In this document: in pieces, positions 36,043-44,952 of the stretch | Layout of the letters: the number at the start of each line of letters is the position of its first letter | Position numbering within the stretch: the first letter of the stretch is position 1 | Assembly: GCF_017815535.1 (NCBI RefSeq) | Contig: NZ_CP072596.1 | Span: forward strand, 1,860,001-1,924,000 | Direction: 5' to 3' | Length of the DNA: 64,000 nucleotides | Origin: Tessaracoccus sp. MC1865 | GTDB lineage: Bacteria > Actinomycetota > Actinomycetes > Propionibacteriales > Propionibacteriaceae | Program-made: the position numbers and the translations under genes | The notes under the pieces: model-generated | Databases searched by the model: none | What the model saw: the letters and a program-made list of their open reading frames with translations, nothing else | What the model was told of the DNA's origin: nothing

Positions 36043-36285
36043 TCAGCTTTCGCGCGGCTTCCGGTCGTGATCGATCTCAGGCTGGACGATCTCGGCGTCG
36101 ACGACCTCGTCGTGACGCGTTGCACCACCCTCGCCCTCGACACCCTTGACCTCTTCCTTGAATTCGCGGATGGAGCGTCCCATGCCCTTACCGACACCGG
36201 CAAGACGCGAGCCGCCGAAAAGCAGCAGCGCGACAACGAGAATGATCACCCATTCCCAGCCGCCCATGAACAACAACGTAGGCAT
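36043..36285 (-). CDS. tatA: Twin-arginine translocase subunit TatA
   Basis: An 80-aa subunit: short N-terminal helix GWEWVIILVVALLLFGGSRLAGV, the FG hinge, an amphipathic helix KGMGRSIREFKEEVKG, and a charged, disordered tail. It forms the protein-conducting oligomers with TatC. AAAGGGACC precedes the ATG. A 7-bp hairpin AGGCGAC/GTCGCCT lies in its leader at 36299-36319, so there may be some RNA-level control. No tatB is adjacent, as usual for actinobacteria. Confidence 0.93.
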   Translation of the reverse strand: MPTLLFMGGWEWVIILVVALLLFGGSRLAGVGKGMGRSIREFKEEVKGVEGEGGATRHDEVVDAEIVQPEIDHDRKPRES

Positions 36286-36335
36286 TGGTCCCTTTCTTAG
36301 GCGACGGGAGGCGTCGCCTGTTCTGCCCTCACAGT

Positions 36336-36521
36336 CTAGTCGCGCTGCGCAGGGGTTCTCTCAAGCTGACCGAGCAGCGTGCGCAGTTCGGCGCGCCGCT
36401 CGTTCAACACGGTGATCTCGGCCTTGACGTCTGAGGCCTTGTGCCCCAGCGACACGGCGTGGATGACCAGCGCCACCACACCTGCAACGGCGAGCGCGCC
36501 GACAACAACAACCCAGATCAC
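36336..36521 (-). CDS. Small single-helix membrane protein with coiled coil
   Basis: A 61-aa protein: one membrane helix (VIWVVVVGALAVAGVVALVIHAV) followed by a charged heptad-like helix (KASDVKAEITVLNERRAELRTLLGQLERTPAQRD). It lies between pafC and tatA, on the same strand. The frame reads back into the end of pafC; the GTG at 36521, 11 bp after the pafC stop, gives the neatest start but has no strong ribosome-binding site. Function unknown; a septum- or envelope-associated role is only suggested by its shape. Confidence 0.6.
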   Translation of the reverse strand: MIWVVVVGALAVAGVVALVIHAVSLGHKASDVKAEITVLNERRAELRTLLGQLERTPAQRD

Positions 36522-36531
36522 GGGCGAAATG

Positions 36532-37464
36532 CTACCGGACGACCTCGGGATATCCAGCAAGGGCCCTGCCTGCCTTCACCTTGGCCGCCTGGGCGACCCT
36601 GTCGTCGGACACGTCCAGCACCGCGCCGCCGAGGCGCAGGATGAGCGAAACGGCCCAGTCGTGCGAGGCGACGGGGAACGTGACGGCCACCCTGTCACCC
36701 AGATCCTCGACGCCCACCGTCGGGAAGTACTCGGCGATCCAGCGGGCCGAGGGCTGCACCGTCAGCGTCAGCCGGTCGGGCACGTCGTCGAACCAGCCGT
36801 CCGGGGGTGCCCCGTGGTCGCCGGCCGCCTCGTCGAGCACCTCGACGGCGACGACCCGGTCCAACCGGTAGCTGCGCCAGGCCTCGCGTGACCTGCTCCA
36901 CGCGTCGAGATAGGTGTAGCCGTCCACCAGGTTCAGCCTGGCGGGCTCGACCACGGCAGTGGTGGTCCCCTGCCTGCCGGTGGTGCGGTACTCCAGCTGC
37001 ACTGCGCGTCGCTGTTCGACGGCTCGGCTCAGCGCCGCGCGCCGCTGCGGATCCGTCGACTCCACGGCCACGCTGACGTGGGCGTCGGCCTCCCCCACGG
37101 CCGCCTCCAGCTTCTTCAGCGCGCTCGCTGCCGCGTCGGACCTGCCCGCGACGTCGACGACGAGCCGCAGTGCGGCCAACAGGCCCGCGGCCTCCGCCGG
37201 GCGCAACCGCAGCGGCCGGGCCAGGACGTCAGCGTTGCGGAAGTCGATGTGTCCCTCCTCGCGCACCACGTCGATGTCGACGTCGAAGAGGTCGTCGAAG
37301 TACCCGCCCGGAAGGCCGCAGAACTGCAGCACCTCGAGGTCCCTGATCACCTGACGCGGCGTCACGCCGAACTCCTCAGCCACCTTCGCCACCTCGATAC
37401 CGGGGTGGGCGGACAGGTACGGCACCAACCGCAGGAGCCGCGCGAGCTGTTCCTCGGACCTCAC
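36532..37464 (-). CDS. pafC: WYL-domain DNA-damage regulator PafC
   Basis: A 310-aa regulator: N-terminal winged helix (residues about 1-60, LARLLRLVPYLSAHPGIEVAKVAEEFGVTPRQVIRDLEVL), a WYL domain about 140-220 (YTYLDAWSRSREAWRSYRLDRV) and the WCX extension to the end. With PafB it forms the heterodimer that activates the LexA-independent SOS branch through RecA-NDp promoters. The start overlaps the pafB stop by 4 bp. The proteasome accessory genes that give the name are not here. Confidence 0.92.
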   Translation of the reverse strand: MRSEEQLARLLRLVPYLSAHPGIEVAKVAEEFGVTPRQVIRDLEVLQFCGLPGGYFDDLFDVDIDVVREEGHIDFRNADVLARPLRLRPAEAAGLLAALRLVVDVAGRSDAAASALKKLEAAVGEADAHVSVAVESTDPQRRAALSRAVEQRRAVQLEYRTTGRQGTTTAVVEPARLNLVDGYTYLDAWSRSREAWRSYRLDRVVAVEVLDEAAGDHGAPPDGWFDDVPDRLTLTVQPSARWIAEYFPTVGVEDLGDRVAVTFPVASHDWAVSLILRLGGAVLDVSDDRVAQAAKVKAGRALAGYPEVVR

Positions 37465-38393
37465 GATGCCACCGCCCGCAGTCGCTCGATCACGGCGGCG
37501 CGGAGCTCCGGCGGGTCGAGGAGGATCATGTCTGGCCCCGCCGCGGCCACCTCGCCGACGATCGCGTCGTCGGTGGAGAGGCTGACCCGGTAGGCGGTGT
37601 AGCCCTCGGGGACTCCCGCGTGGGCCACGGCCTCCGGGTGGGGGAAGTCGTGCGGGGCGCCTTCGCGCACTGCCACGACTGCGGTGCTGGCGCCGGGCGG
37701 CGCGAGCCGTTGGGCGCGCTCCCCCACGTCATCAGGCACGCTGTAGGCTCCCGCCTTGCCGTGGGCCACGGCCTCGCCGGTGAAGCGCGACAATTTGAAG
37801 AAGCGGTCCGCCTGGCGGTCCGGATCGAACCCGAACACATACCAGTGGCCGCGGCGCTGCAGCATCTTCCAGGGCTGCAGCCGACGCTCCTCCCCTGCAT
37901 AGCTGAACGTCACCTCGACGCGACGCAGGATGGCGTCGTAGAGCACGTCGAAGCTCGGCTCTGCCACGGCCAGGAGCGGGCGCATCCGGGGCACCAGGGT
38001 GGGGTCCGGTGCAGCGCCGCCGGCACGCAGCGCCTCGAAGGCCTGGGCCGTGTGGTCCGCCGCCACCGTGTCCTGCCAGACCTGACCGGCGAGGCCGAGC
38101 GCGGAGAGTTCCTCGGGCGTGAAATCCAGCGGCGGGAGTTCGAACTCGGACCGGTTGATCCGGTACCCCTCCTCGTCGTCGAAGAACGGATCGTTGGAGC
38201 CGGTTTCGATCAGCACCCCGATGTTGCGCAGTTCTTCCTTGTCACGCTCGAACTGGCGTTCAAAGGCGCTGTCGCTCGCGGAGAGCCGGTAGCCCTCAAC
38301 CGTCTCACGCAGTTCCTGTTTGGTCAGGAACCGACGGGTGCTGAGCAGCGCTATGAGCAGGTTGACAAGCCGCTCCGATTTCCTCGCTGACAT
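37461..38393 (-). CDS. pafB: WYL-domain DNA-damage regulator PafB
   Basis: A 310-aa WYL protein: winged helix MSARKSERLVNLLIALLSTRRFLTKQELRETV at residues 1-32, WYL domain with GHWYVFGFDPDRQADRFFKLSRF, and a C-terminal WCX. It is the first of the pafBC pair, overlapping pafC by 4 bp. The ATG at 38393 is the natural start although the open frame reaches much further. Only 33 bp separate it from divergent gluQRS, so their promoters must overlap. Confidence 0.92.
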   Translation of the reverse strand: MSARKSERLVNLLIALLSTRRFLTKQELRETVEGYRLSASDSAFERQFERDKEELRNIGVLIETGSNDPFFDDEEGYRINRSEFELPPLDFTPEELSALGLAGQVWQDTVAADHTAQAFEALRAGGAAPDPTLVPRMRPLLAVAEPSFDVLYDAILRRVEVTFSYAGEERRLQPWKMLQRRGHWYVFGFDPDRQADRFFKLSRFTGEAVAHGKAGAYSVPDDVGERAQRLAPPGASTAVVAVREGAPHDFPHPEAVAHAGVPEGYTAYRVSLSTDDAIVGEVAAAGPDMILLDPPELRAAVIERLRAVAS

Positions 38394-38426
38394 GCGGCTC
38401 AGGGTACCGGGTGCGGAGGCGGCATC

Positions 38427-39350
38427 ATGGACCCCATGCCACATATCGACCGATACGCGCCGAGCCCGACCTCGGACCTCCACCTGGGGAACCTGCGCAC
38501 CGCCCTGGCCGGTTGGCTGCTCACCCGTTCCGTGGGCGGCCGGTGGCTGATGCGCGTCGAGGACCTGGATGCGGAACGGGTGCGGGCCGCCGACGGCGTG
38601 GAGTCGCGGAACCTGGCAGACCTGCTGGCCCTGGGGTTGGAATGGGACGGCGAGGTGGTACGCCAGTCCGAGCGGGTGGACCTGTACCGCGATGCCGTGC
38701 ACAGCCTGCCCACCTACGAATGTTTCTGCAGTCGCCGGGAGATCGCCGAGGCTGCCTCCGCACCGCACGACGGGTACCGCGCCTACCCCGGCACCTGCCG
38801 GCGGCTGACCGCCTGGGAACGCGCCGAGCGCCGCGCCACCCGCAGGCCCGCCCTGCGGGTGGATTCCGGGGGCGCCACGTTCACCGTCGAGGATGTGCAC
38901 GCAGGCCGGGTGGAGGGCGTCGTCGACGACTTCGTGCTGGTGCGCGGTGACGGCGCCTTCGCCTACAACCTGGCGGTGGTGGTCGACGACCTCGGGATGG
39001 GGGTCACCCACATCACCAGGGGCGACGACCTCCTCAGCTCGGCGCCCCGGCAGGCGTGGCTCACCCGCCAACTCGGCGGCACGCCGGCCACGTACGCGCA
39101 TATCGGGCTGGTGGTCAACGAGGAGGGGCGACGGCTCGCCAAGCGCGACGGTGCGGTCACCCTCGCCGACCTGGCCCCGCTCAAACCCGCAGACGTTCTG
39201 GCGCGGCTCAGCAGCTCGCTCGGGCTCGGTCCCTGCCGGACAACAGAAGAAGCGCTGGCCGCCATGCCGGGCGATCAGCGCTTCTTCTCGGGTGCCGTGT
39301 TGCGGTCCTCCGACCGGGCCTTGGCGCCCGGCGAGGCCGTGGCGGACTAG
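38427..39350 (+). CDS. gluQRS: Glutamyl-Q tRNA(Asp) synthetase
   Basis: A 307-aa truncated glutamyl-tRNA synthetase that attaches glutamate to queuosine at the tRNA-Asp wobble position. It has the class I HIGH variant HLGN in APSPTSDLHLGNLRTALAGWL, zinc ligands in YECFCSRREI and YPGTCRR, and the KMSKS-like RRLAKRDGAVTL, but lacks the anticodon-binding domain. Start at the ATG of MDPMPHIDRYAPSPTSDLH; a second ATG three codons in is equally possible. Its 3' end overlaps the convergent FKBP gene by 4 bp. Confidence 0.92.
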   Translation: MDPMPHIDRYAPSPTSDLHLGNLRTALAGWLLTRSVGGRWLMRVEDLDAERVRAADGVESRNLADLLALGLEWDGEVVRQSERVDLYRDAVHSLPTYECFCSRREIAEAASAPHDGYRAYPGTCRRLTAWERAERRATRRPALRVDSGGATFTVEDVHAGRVEGVVDDFVLVRGDGAFAYNLAVVVDDLGMGVTHITRGDDLLSSAPRQAWLTRQLGGTPATYAHIGLVVNEEGRRLAKRDGAVTLADLAPLKPADVLARLSSSLGLGPCRTTEEALAAMPGDQRFFSGAVLRSSDRALAPGEAVAD

Positions 39351-40384
39351 TTCTGCACGTCCAGGATGTCGATCACGTAGACCAGCGTCTGGCCGGCCTC
39401 GAGCGGCGGGGTGGCCTCCGGGAGGCCGTCGGGGAACGCCAGCGCGGGCGGCACGACGAGCAGCACGCGGGAGCCGGCCGTCTTGCCGACGAGGCCCTGC
39501 TTCCAGCCCTCGATGAGGCTGGAGAGCTTGCCCGACTGCGGCGCCCAGGCGTCCTGCCAGATGGTGCCGTCGGCATAGTTGAACGCGCGGTACTGGACCT
39601 GGACGGTGGACTCTGCGGTGATGGCGGCACCCGGGCCCGTGATCAGCGCCTGGGCGCGCAGCTCTGTGGGAGCCGCAACTCCGGCCGGGACGGCGATCTC
39701 GGGCTTGCCGTCCTTCATCGTGACGGTGGGCATGCCCTCGGCCGGGGGAACCTCTTCGCCCACGGCCTCGGAGAAGTTCGACGAGATGATGTCGACGAGG
39801 AAGACCAACGACGTGCCTGCTTCGATGCCGGCGCCGGGGTTGCCCTCGCCGTAGCCGTCCTCGGGGACCATGCCGATCAGCACGCGGGAGCCGACCTTCT
39901 GGCCGGACAGCCCCTTCTGGAACCCGGGCACGACCTGCTCGAGCGAGAAGGTGGCGGGCTCGCCGCGCTCGTAGGAGCTGTCGAACACCTCACCGGTGGT
40001 GCCGTTGACGCCCATGTAGTTGATGGTGACCACCGACGTGTCGGTGAGCGTCTGCGCGCTCTCACCCTCCTTCAGCACGTCCGCCTGGGTCTTCTCGATG
40101 CCCCACGGCGCGGGGACCTTGACCTCGGGGACCTCGCCGTCGACGACCTCGACGGCGCTCAGGTCCGCGGAGGGGGTGATGGTGGGCTTGGGGCTCTCTT
40201 CGGCGCTCGGTGATGCCTCGACGCTCGGCGACGCCTCCGCATTCGGCTCAGCGGAGACCGACGCCGATGGCGACACCTCCGGCTCAGTGGTGGGGTCGTC
40301 GGAGCCACAGGCGGACAGGGTGATCAGCGAGGCGATACCGACGGCGGCCAGCATGCGACGCAGCGTTTTGGCGGAGAAAGTCAC
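39347..40384 (-). CDS. FKBP-type peptidyl-prolyl isomerase lipoprotein
   Basis: A 345-aa exported lipoprotein. The signal peptide ends at a lipobox (LITLSAC, cysteine about residue 26), then a Ser/Pro/Glu-rich linker of about 55 residues (EPEVSPSASVSAEPNAEASP), then two FKBP-like domains: the first from about residue 85 (TLTDTSVVTINYMGVNGTTGEVFDSSYERGEPATFSL, VVPGFQKGL), the second from about 220 (ESTVQVQYRAFNYADGTIWQDAW, LIEGWKQGLVGKTAGSRVLLVVPP). It probably assists folding of exported proteins outside the membrane. The GTG at 40384 is used; the longer frame runs into the divergent AEC gene. Confidence 0.9.
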   Translation of the reverse strand: MTFSAKTLRRMLAAVGIASLITLSACGSDDPTTEPEVSPSASVSAEPNAEASPSVEASPSAEESPKPTITPSADLSAVEVVDGEVPEVKVPAPWGIEKTQADVLKEGESAQTLTDTSVVTINYMGVNGTTGEVFDSSYERGEPATFSLEQVVPGFQKGLSGQKVGSRVLIGMVPEDGYGEGNPGAGIEAGTSLVFLVDIISSNFSEAVGEEVPPAEGMPTVTMKDGKPEIAVPAGVAAPTELRAQALITGPGAAITAESTVQVQYRAFNYADGTIWQDAWAPQSGKLSSLIEGWKQGLVGKTAGSRVLLVVPPALAFPDGLPEATPPLEAGQTLVYVIDILDVQN

Positions 40385-40453
40385 GGGGGAATCGTAGCCG
40401 ACCCCGACAGGACCTCTGAAACCACGGCGAAGCCTGGGCGTAGTCTTCTGCGC

Positions 40454-41365
40454 ATGTGGGCGGCGCTGCAGGGATTCACGACGATCGGCATCGTCGTCGC
40501 CGTCGGATATCTGCTCGCCCGCACCCGGGTCACCGGCCGCTCGGCGCAGAAGGTGCTGGGCGACGTGGCGTTCTACGTGGGCCAGCCCGCCCTGGTGTTG
40601 GTGGCCGTGGCGGGGGCGGATCTCGACCTGCTGATCGGCCCCCACGTGCTGGCCTTCGGGCTGGCCTGTGTCCTCACCGGCCTGGCGTTCTCCGTCACGA
40701 TGGTGCGACGGTGGGGCGCCACCCGTGCGGAGGGTGCCCTCGCATATCTGGCCACGAGCTACGTCAACGCCGGCAACCTGGGCATCTCCATCGCCGCCTA
40801 CGTGCTGGGCGACGCAGCGTGGGCGGCTCCCGCGATGCTGCTCCAGGTGCTGATCCTGCAACCCACTGCGGTGGCGGTGCTCGAGTCGACGCCGGCGGGC
40901 CGTGGCCGTTCGGTGGTCCGCAGCTTCCTCACCCATCCCCTGGTACTGGGGGGAGTCATCGGCCTGGCGCTGAACCTCAGTGCTGGGCAACCACCCATCG
41001 TTCTCTGGGATCCCCTGGTGCTGATGGCAGAGCTGGGTATTCCGGCCATGCTGCTGGCCTTCGGCATGTCGTTCCACTCCACTCCCCTGCCCGCCCTGAA
41101 CAGGCTTCCCCGGCTGACCGTGGCCGCCATCGCGACGAAGTCTTTCGTGGTGCCGGGGGTGGCGCTCGGCCTGTCCCTGCTGTTCGGCCTCACCGGCACG
41201 CCGCTACGCGCCGCCGTCGTCCTGGCTGCGCTACCCACGGCCCAGGTCGTCTTCGTGCACGCCATGCGTTACCGCACCGCCCTCCCGCTGGTGCAGGCGA
41301 CAACCCTGTGGACCACTCTGCTGAGCGTGCCGGTGATCGTGGCCGCCGGTGCCTTCCTCAACTGA
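40454..41365 (+). CDS. AEC-family transporter (auxin efflux carrier type)
   Basis: A 303-aa membrane protein of about ten helices with the AEC pattern: GFTTIGIVVAVGYLLARTRVTGRSAQKVLGDVAFYVGQPALVL at the start, SYVNAGNLGISIAAYVLGDAAWAAPAMLLQVLILQPTAVAVLES in the middle and LAALPTAQVVFVHAMRYR near the end. Members export or import carboxylates such as malate or malonate; the substrate here is unknown. It is followed 48 bp later by the DedA-like gene. Confidence 0.88.
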   Translation: MWAALQGFTTIGIVVAVGYLLARTRVTGRSAQKVLGDVAFYVGQPALVLVAVAGADLDLLIGPHVLAFGLACVLTGLAFSVTMVRRWGATRAEGALAYLATSYVNAGNLGISIAAYVLGDAAWAAPAMLLQVLILQPTAVAVLESTPAGRGRSVVRSFLTHPLVLGGVIGLALNLSAGQPPIVLWDPLVLMAELGIPAMLLAFGMSFHSTPLPALNRLPRLTVAAIATKSFVVPGVALGLSLLFGLTGTPLRAAVVLAALPTAQVVFVHAMRYRTALPLVQATTLWTTLLSVPVIVAAGAFLN

Positions 41366-41413
41366 ACAGATACACTGGCGGAGCCTCATCCCCCTCGCAG
41401 CACCAGGAGAGCC

Positions 41414-41896
41414 GTGTTTGATCCCACCACCTGGGACGCCCCCTTAGCGGTCGTGGTGATGGCGCTCTTCGGGATCGTGATGCTGCGGGCCAACGCCACC
41501 TACTGGTTGGGGCGCGGCGTCGCCGCAGGGGCCCGGCGGACGCGGCTCGCCAAGCTGATGGAGTCGCGGCACTACGCCACGGGGGCCCTCTGGCTGAACC
41601 GGTGGGGCGCTCCCGCGGTGTCCATCTCGTTCCTGACCATCGGGATCCAGACCATGGTCAACCTGGCCGCGGGTGTCACGCGGATGCCGTTGCGTCGCTA
41701 CCTGCCCGCCGTCACCATCGGCTGCATCATGTGGGCCTTCCTGTACGGCACCATCGGCATGATCGGCTTCAAGGCGATCGGGATCCTCTGGACCCGTTCC
41801 CCCTGGCTCGTGCTGGCCGTGGCTCTCGTGGCCGCCGCGCTGGTCATCTGGATCGTGCGTCGACGCGACGTCGCCCCCGACGCTGCGACACACTAG
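41414..41896 (+). CDS. DedA/VTT-domain membrane protein (short)
   Basis: A 160-aa membrane protein. The central block LNRWGAPAVSISFLTIGIQTMVNLAAGVTRMPLRRYLPAVTIGCIMWAFLYGTIGMIGFKA follows the VTT (DedA/TMEM41-VMP1) pattern, with the G...AG..RM....F-type motif, though it is shorter than typical DedA proteins (about 200 aa). The group includes C55-isoprenyl phosphate and phospholipid translocases. AGGAGA precedes the GTG. corA starts 5 bp after its stop, so the two are co-transcribed. Confidence 0.78.
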   Translation: MFDPTTWDAPLAVVVMALFGIVMLRANATYWLGRGVAAGARRTRLAKLMESRHYATGALWLNRWGAPAVSISFLTIGIQTMVNLAAGVTRMPLRRYLPAVTIGCIMWAFLYGTIGMIGFKAIGILWTRSPWLVLAVALVAAALVIWIVRRRDVAPDAATH

Positions 41897-41901
41897 GGGC
41901 C

Positions 41902-42939
41902 ATGACCCAGCCGCGCCCCACCTCGATCGTCGATGCCGGCTTCTACGTCGACGGGCGGCGGATCGCGTCGCCCACCACGTTCGACCAGAGCTTCAACCTG
42001 CTCGACGAGCACGCCGACGGTTTCGTGTGGATCGGCCTGTACCGGCCCACCCACGCTGAGATGGCCCTGTTGGCCGAAGAGTTCAAGCTGAGCCCCCTGC
42101 TGGTCGAAGACACCATCACCGCACATCAGCGGCCCAAGTTCGAGCGATACGGCGACACACTGTTCCTCGTGCTCCACGCCGCGAGGTACGTGGACCGCAC
42201 CGAGACGGTGGATTTCGGCGAGGTGCACGCCATCGCCGGCGACCGTTTCGTCATCACGGTGCGCCACTCAGAGACACCTGACCTCACAGTTGTCCGGCGC
42301 GACCTCGAATCGGCGCCGGAGACCCTGGGGATCGGGCCCAGCGTGGTGCTGGAGCAGCTCCTCGACAACATCGTCGACGATTACGGTCCGGTGGTGCTCG
42401 GCATCGAGAACGACATCGATGAGATCGAAACCCAGGTGTTCAGCGGGTCGGCCCGGGTGTCGCGCCGCATCTACCAGTTGTCACGCGAGGTGATGGTCCT
42501 CCAGCGCGCGGTACGCCCCCTGAAACCCATCCTCGACTCCGTGCGCCGCGACAGGGTGTTCCTGATGGCCGGCGAGCACCGTCGGCAGGAACTGCGCGAC
42601 ATCGAGGATCACGCCATCCACATCACCGAGCACGTCGAGGTGCTCCGCGAGACGCTGAAGGGCACCCTGGACCTCAACATATCGCTGCAGACGCAGCGGC
42701 AGAACGAGGAGGCCAGGAACATGACCTCGGCCAGCCTGAAGCAGACAGAGGACTCACGACGCATCGCGGCATGGGCCGGTGTGCTGTTCGTACCCAGCCT
42801 GGTGACGGGCACCTACGGGATGAACTTCCACAACATGCCCGAACTGGACTGGCCGTTCGGCTACCCCTTCGCCCTGCTCCTCATGGTGGGCACGGGCGTC
42901 GCGATGTACCTGGTCTTCAAGTCCAAGAAGTGGTTATAA
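41902..42939 (+). CDS. corA: Magnesium/cobalt transporter CorA
   Basis: A 345-aa protein with an N-terminal cytoplasmic domain, a long stalk helix and two C-terminal membrane helices. The signature GMN is in [23 protein letters not shown]. It transports Mg2+ (and Co2+/Ni2+) as a pentamer. The gene is the second Mg2+ transporter in the window after mgtE. Its last six bases overlap the convergent ilvD stop (TTATAA). Confidence 0.94.
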   Translation: MTQPRPTSIVDAGFYVDGRRIASPTTFDQSFNLLDEHADGFVWIGLYRPTHAEMALLAEEFKLSPLLVEDTITAHQRPKFERYGDTLFLVLHAARYVDRTETVDFGEVHAIAGDRFVITVRHSETPDLTVVRRDLESAPETLGIGPSVVLEQLLDNIVDDYGPVVLGIENDIDEIETQVFSGSARVSRRIYQLSREVMVLQRAVRPLKPILDSVRRDRVFLMAGEHRRQELRDIEDHAIHITEHVEVLRETLKGTLDLNISLQTQRQNEEARNMTSASLKQTEDSRRIAAWAGVLFVPSLVTGTYGMNFHNMPELDWPFGYPFALLLMVGTGVAMYLVFKSKKWL

Positions 42940-44787
42940 GGCCTGGTTGAGCTTGCGCGCTGCGCCCTTGTCGGCCGACTGCGCGAGCATCCCGTAGATC
43001 TTCAAGGCCGTCGACACCGCACGCCGGCGCTGTTGCGTCGGCTGCCACCCCTTCGCGTCACGCGCGGCGCGCCGGGCGGCGAGGGTCTCGTCGTCGACCT
43101 CGAGGTGCAGCGAGCGGTCCGGGATCGAGATGGTGATCTTGTCGCCGTCCTCGATCAGCCCGATGGCGCCGCCGCTGGCGGCCTCCGGCGACACGTGCCC
43201 GATCGAGAGGCCCGAGGAGCCGCCGGAGAAGCGGCCGTCGGTGATCAGCGCACACTGCTGGCCGAGGCCGAGCGCCTTGAGGTAGGACGTGGGGTACAGC
43301 ATCTCCTGCATGCCGGGACCGCCCTTGGGTCCTTCGTAGCGGACGATGACGATGTCGCCGGGCTTGACCACCTTGCCCAGGATGGCCTCCACAGCCGCGT
43401 CCTGCGACTCCGTGACCACCGCGGTGCCGGTGAAGTGCCACTGCGATTCCGGCACGCCGGCGGTCTTGACGATGGCGCCGTCGGGCGCGAGGTTGCCGGT
43501 GAGCACCGCCAGTCCGCCGTCGACCGTGTAGGGGTTGGCGGTGGAGCGGATGCACCCGTTGTCGGAATCGGTGTCCAGGCTCTCCCACCGGTTGGTGCTG
43601 GAGAACGCCTCGGTGGTGCGGACCCCGCCGGGAGCCGCGTGGAACAGCTCGATGGCCTCCGGCTTCGTCTTGCCGCTGCGGATGTCCCAGTCGTCGAGCC
43701 ACTGCTGGAGCGTCGGGGTGTGCACGGAGGTGACCGCTTCGTTGAGCTTGCCGCCGCGGTGCAGTTCGCCCAGGATCGCCGGCACGCCGCCGGCGCGGTG
43801 CACGTCCTCCATGTAGTAACGCTCGGAGTTGGGCGCCACCTTGGCCAGGCACGGGGTGACCCGCGAGATCGCGTCGATGTCGGCCATGGTGAAGTCGACG
43901 TCGCCCTCCTGGGCCGCGGCGAGCAGGTGCAGCACGGTGTTGGTGGAGCCGCCCATGGCGACGTCGAGCTTGATGGCGTTCTCGAACGCGGGCTTCTGGG
44001 CGATGGACCTGGGCAGCACCGAGTCGTCGTCGTCCCCGTAGTACCGCTTGCACAGGTCGACGATGAGGCGCCCGGCCTCCTGGAACAGGCCCTTGCGCGC
44101 CGCCGCGGTGGCCAGCGTGGAGCCGTTGCCCGGCAGTGCGAGGCCGATGGCCTCGAGCAGGCAGTTCATCGAGTTGGCCGTGAACATGCCGGAGCAGGAG
44201 CCACATGTGGGGCAGGCGTTCTCTTCGATCCGGCCCAGTTCGGCGTCGCTGACGTTGGGGTCCACCGCAGCGACCATGGCGTTGACCAGGTCCAGCGAGC
44301 TCTCGACGGTACCGCCGTCCTTGATGACGGCCTTGCCAGCCTCCATGGGGCCGCCGGAGACGAACACTGTGGGGATGTTCAACCGCAGGGCGGCCAGGAA
44401 CATGCCGGGTGTGATCTTGTCGCAGTTGGAGATGCACACCATGGCGTCGGCGCAGTGCGCATTGACCATGTACTCGACGGAGTCGGCGATCAGCTCGCGG
44501 CTCGGCAGCGAGTAGAGCATGCCGTCGTGGCCCATGGCGATGCCGTCGTCGACGGCGATGGTGTTGAACTCGCGGCCCACGCCGCCCGCTTCCGCGATGG
44601 ACTCGGAGACGAGCTTGCCCATGTCCCGCAGGTGCACGTGGCCCGGCACGAACTGGGTGAACGAGTTGACCACCGCGATGATCGGCTTGCCCCAGTCGTT
44701 GTCCGTGACGCCGGTAGCACGCCAGAGCGCGCGGGCGCCTGCCATGTTGCGGCCGTGGGTGGTGGTGCGGGAGCGGAGCGCCGGCAT
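42934..44787 (-). CDS. ilvD: Dihydroxy-acid dehydratase
   Basis: A 617-aa iron-sulfur dehydratase producing the 2-keto acids of valine and isoleucine. Cluster cysteines are in [12 protein letters not shown] and [19 protein letters not shown], and the C-terminal half contains [23 protein letters not shown]. It is the long, [4Fe-4S] E. coli-type form. [23 protein letters not shown] is the standard start, and GGAGG lies 9 nt before it. It completes the branched-chain pathway with ilvBNC, leuDC, cimA and leuB, but stands alone 14 kb from ilvB. Confidence 0.97.
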   Translation of the reverse strand: MPALRSRTTTHGRNMAGARALWRATGVTDNDWGKPIIAVVNSFTQFVPGHVHLRDMGKLVSESIAEAGGVGREFNTIAVDDGIAMGHDGMLYSLPSRELIADSVEYMVNAHCADAMVCISNCDKITPGMFLAALRLNIPTVFVSGGPMEAGKAVIKDGGTVESSLDLVNAMVAAVDPNVSDAELGRIEENACPTCGSCSGMFTANSMNCLLEAIGLALPGNGSTLATAAARKGLFQEAGRLIVDLCKRYYGDDDDSVLPRSIAQKPAFENAIKLDVAMGGSTNTVLHLLAAAQEGDVDFTMADIDAISRVTPCLAKVAPNSERYYMEDVHRAGGVPAILGELHRGGKLNEAVTSVHTPTLQQWLDDWDIRSGKTKPEAIELFHAAPGGVRTTEAFSSTNRWESLDTDSDNGCIRSTANPYTVDGGLAVLTGNLAPDGAIVKTAGVPESQWHFTGTAVVTESQDAAVEAILGKVVKPGDIVIVRYEGPKGGPGMQEMLYPTSYLKALGLGQQCALITDGRFSGGSSGLSIGHVSPEAASGGAIGLIEDGDKITISIPDRSLHLEVDDETLAARRAARDAKGWQPTQQRRRAVSTALKIYGMLAQSADKGAARKLNQAL

Positions 44788-44809
44788 GGTGTGGATACCT
44801 CCAAGGGAT

Positions 44810-44821
44810 TTGTGCTCACAA
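44810..44821. promoter_or_regulatory. Palindrome TTGTGAGCACAA at the ilvD promoter
   Basis: A 12-bp perfect palindrome lies just downstream of a -10-like TATTGT (minus strand, 44823-44828), at the position where ilvD transcription would begin, 23 bp before the start codon. This is a plausible repressor site; the regulator is unknown. Confidence 0.4.
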
Positions 44822-44866
44822 CACAATAGCGGCCCGCTCCGCGGGCTCAGCTCGCTGTACGTACCG

Positions 44867-44944
44867 TGAGCAATTGGATGGGGTCGTCGGGCGACACGCC
44901 GGGAAAACGGCTCGGAACCACACGTGACCCCACCCAATTGCTCA
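44867..44944. repeat. 19-bp inverted repeat between ilvD and lnbP
   Basis: TGAGCAATTGGATGGGGTC at 44867-44885 is mirrored by GACCCCACCCAATTGCTCA at 44926-44944 (18 of 19 positions match), around a 40-bp centre. It starts 8 bp after the lnbP stop. The arms could form a large stem that ends lnbP, or it may be a small palindromic insertion of the REP/MITE type. Confidence 0.6.
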
Positions 44945-44952
44945 TGACCCAC

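Noticed and set aside
39347-41077. A 576-codon version of the FKBP protein
   Set aside because: The upstream part overlaps the divergent AEC transporter gene and lacks protein features; the lipoprotein signal begins at the GTG at 40384.
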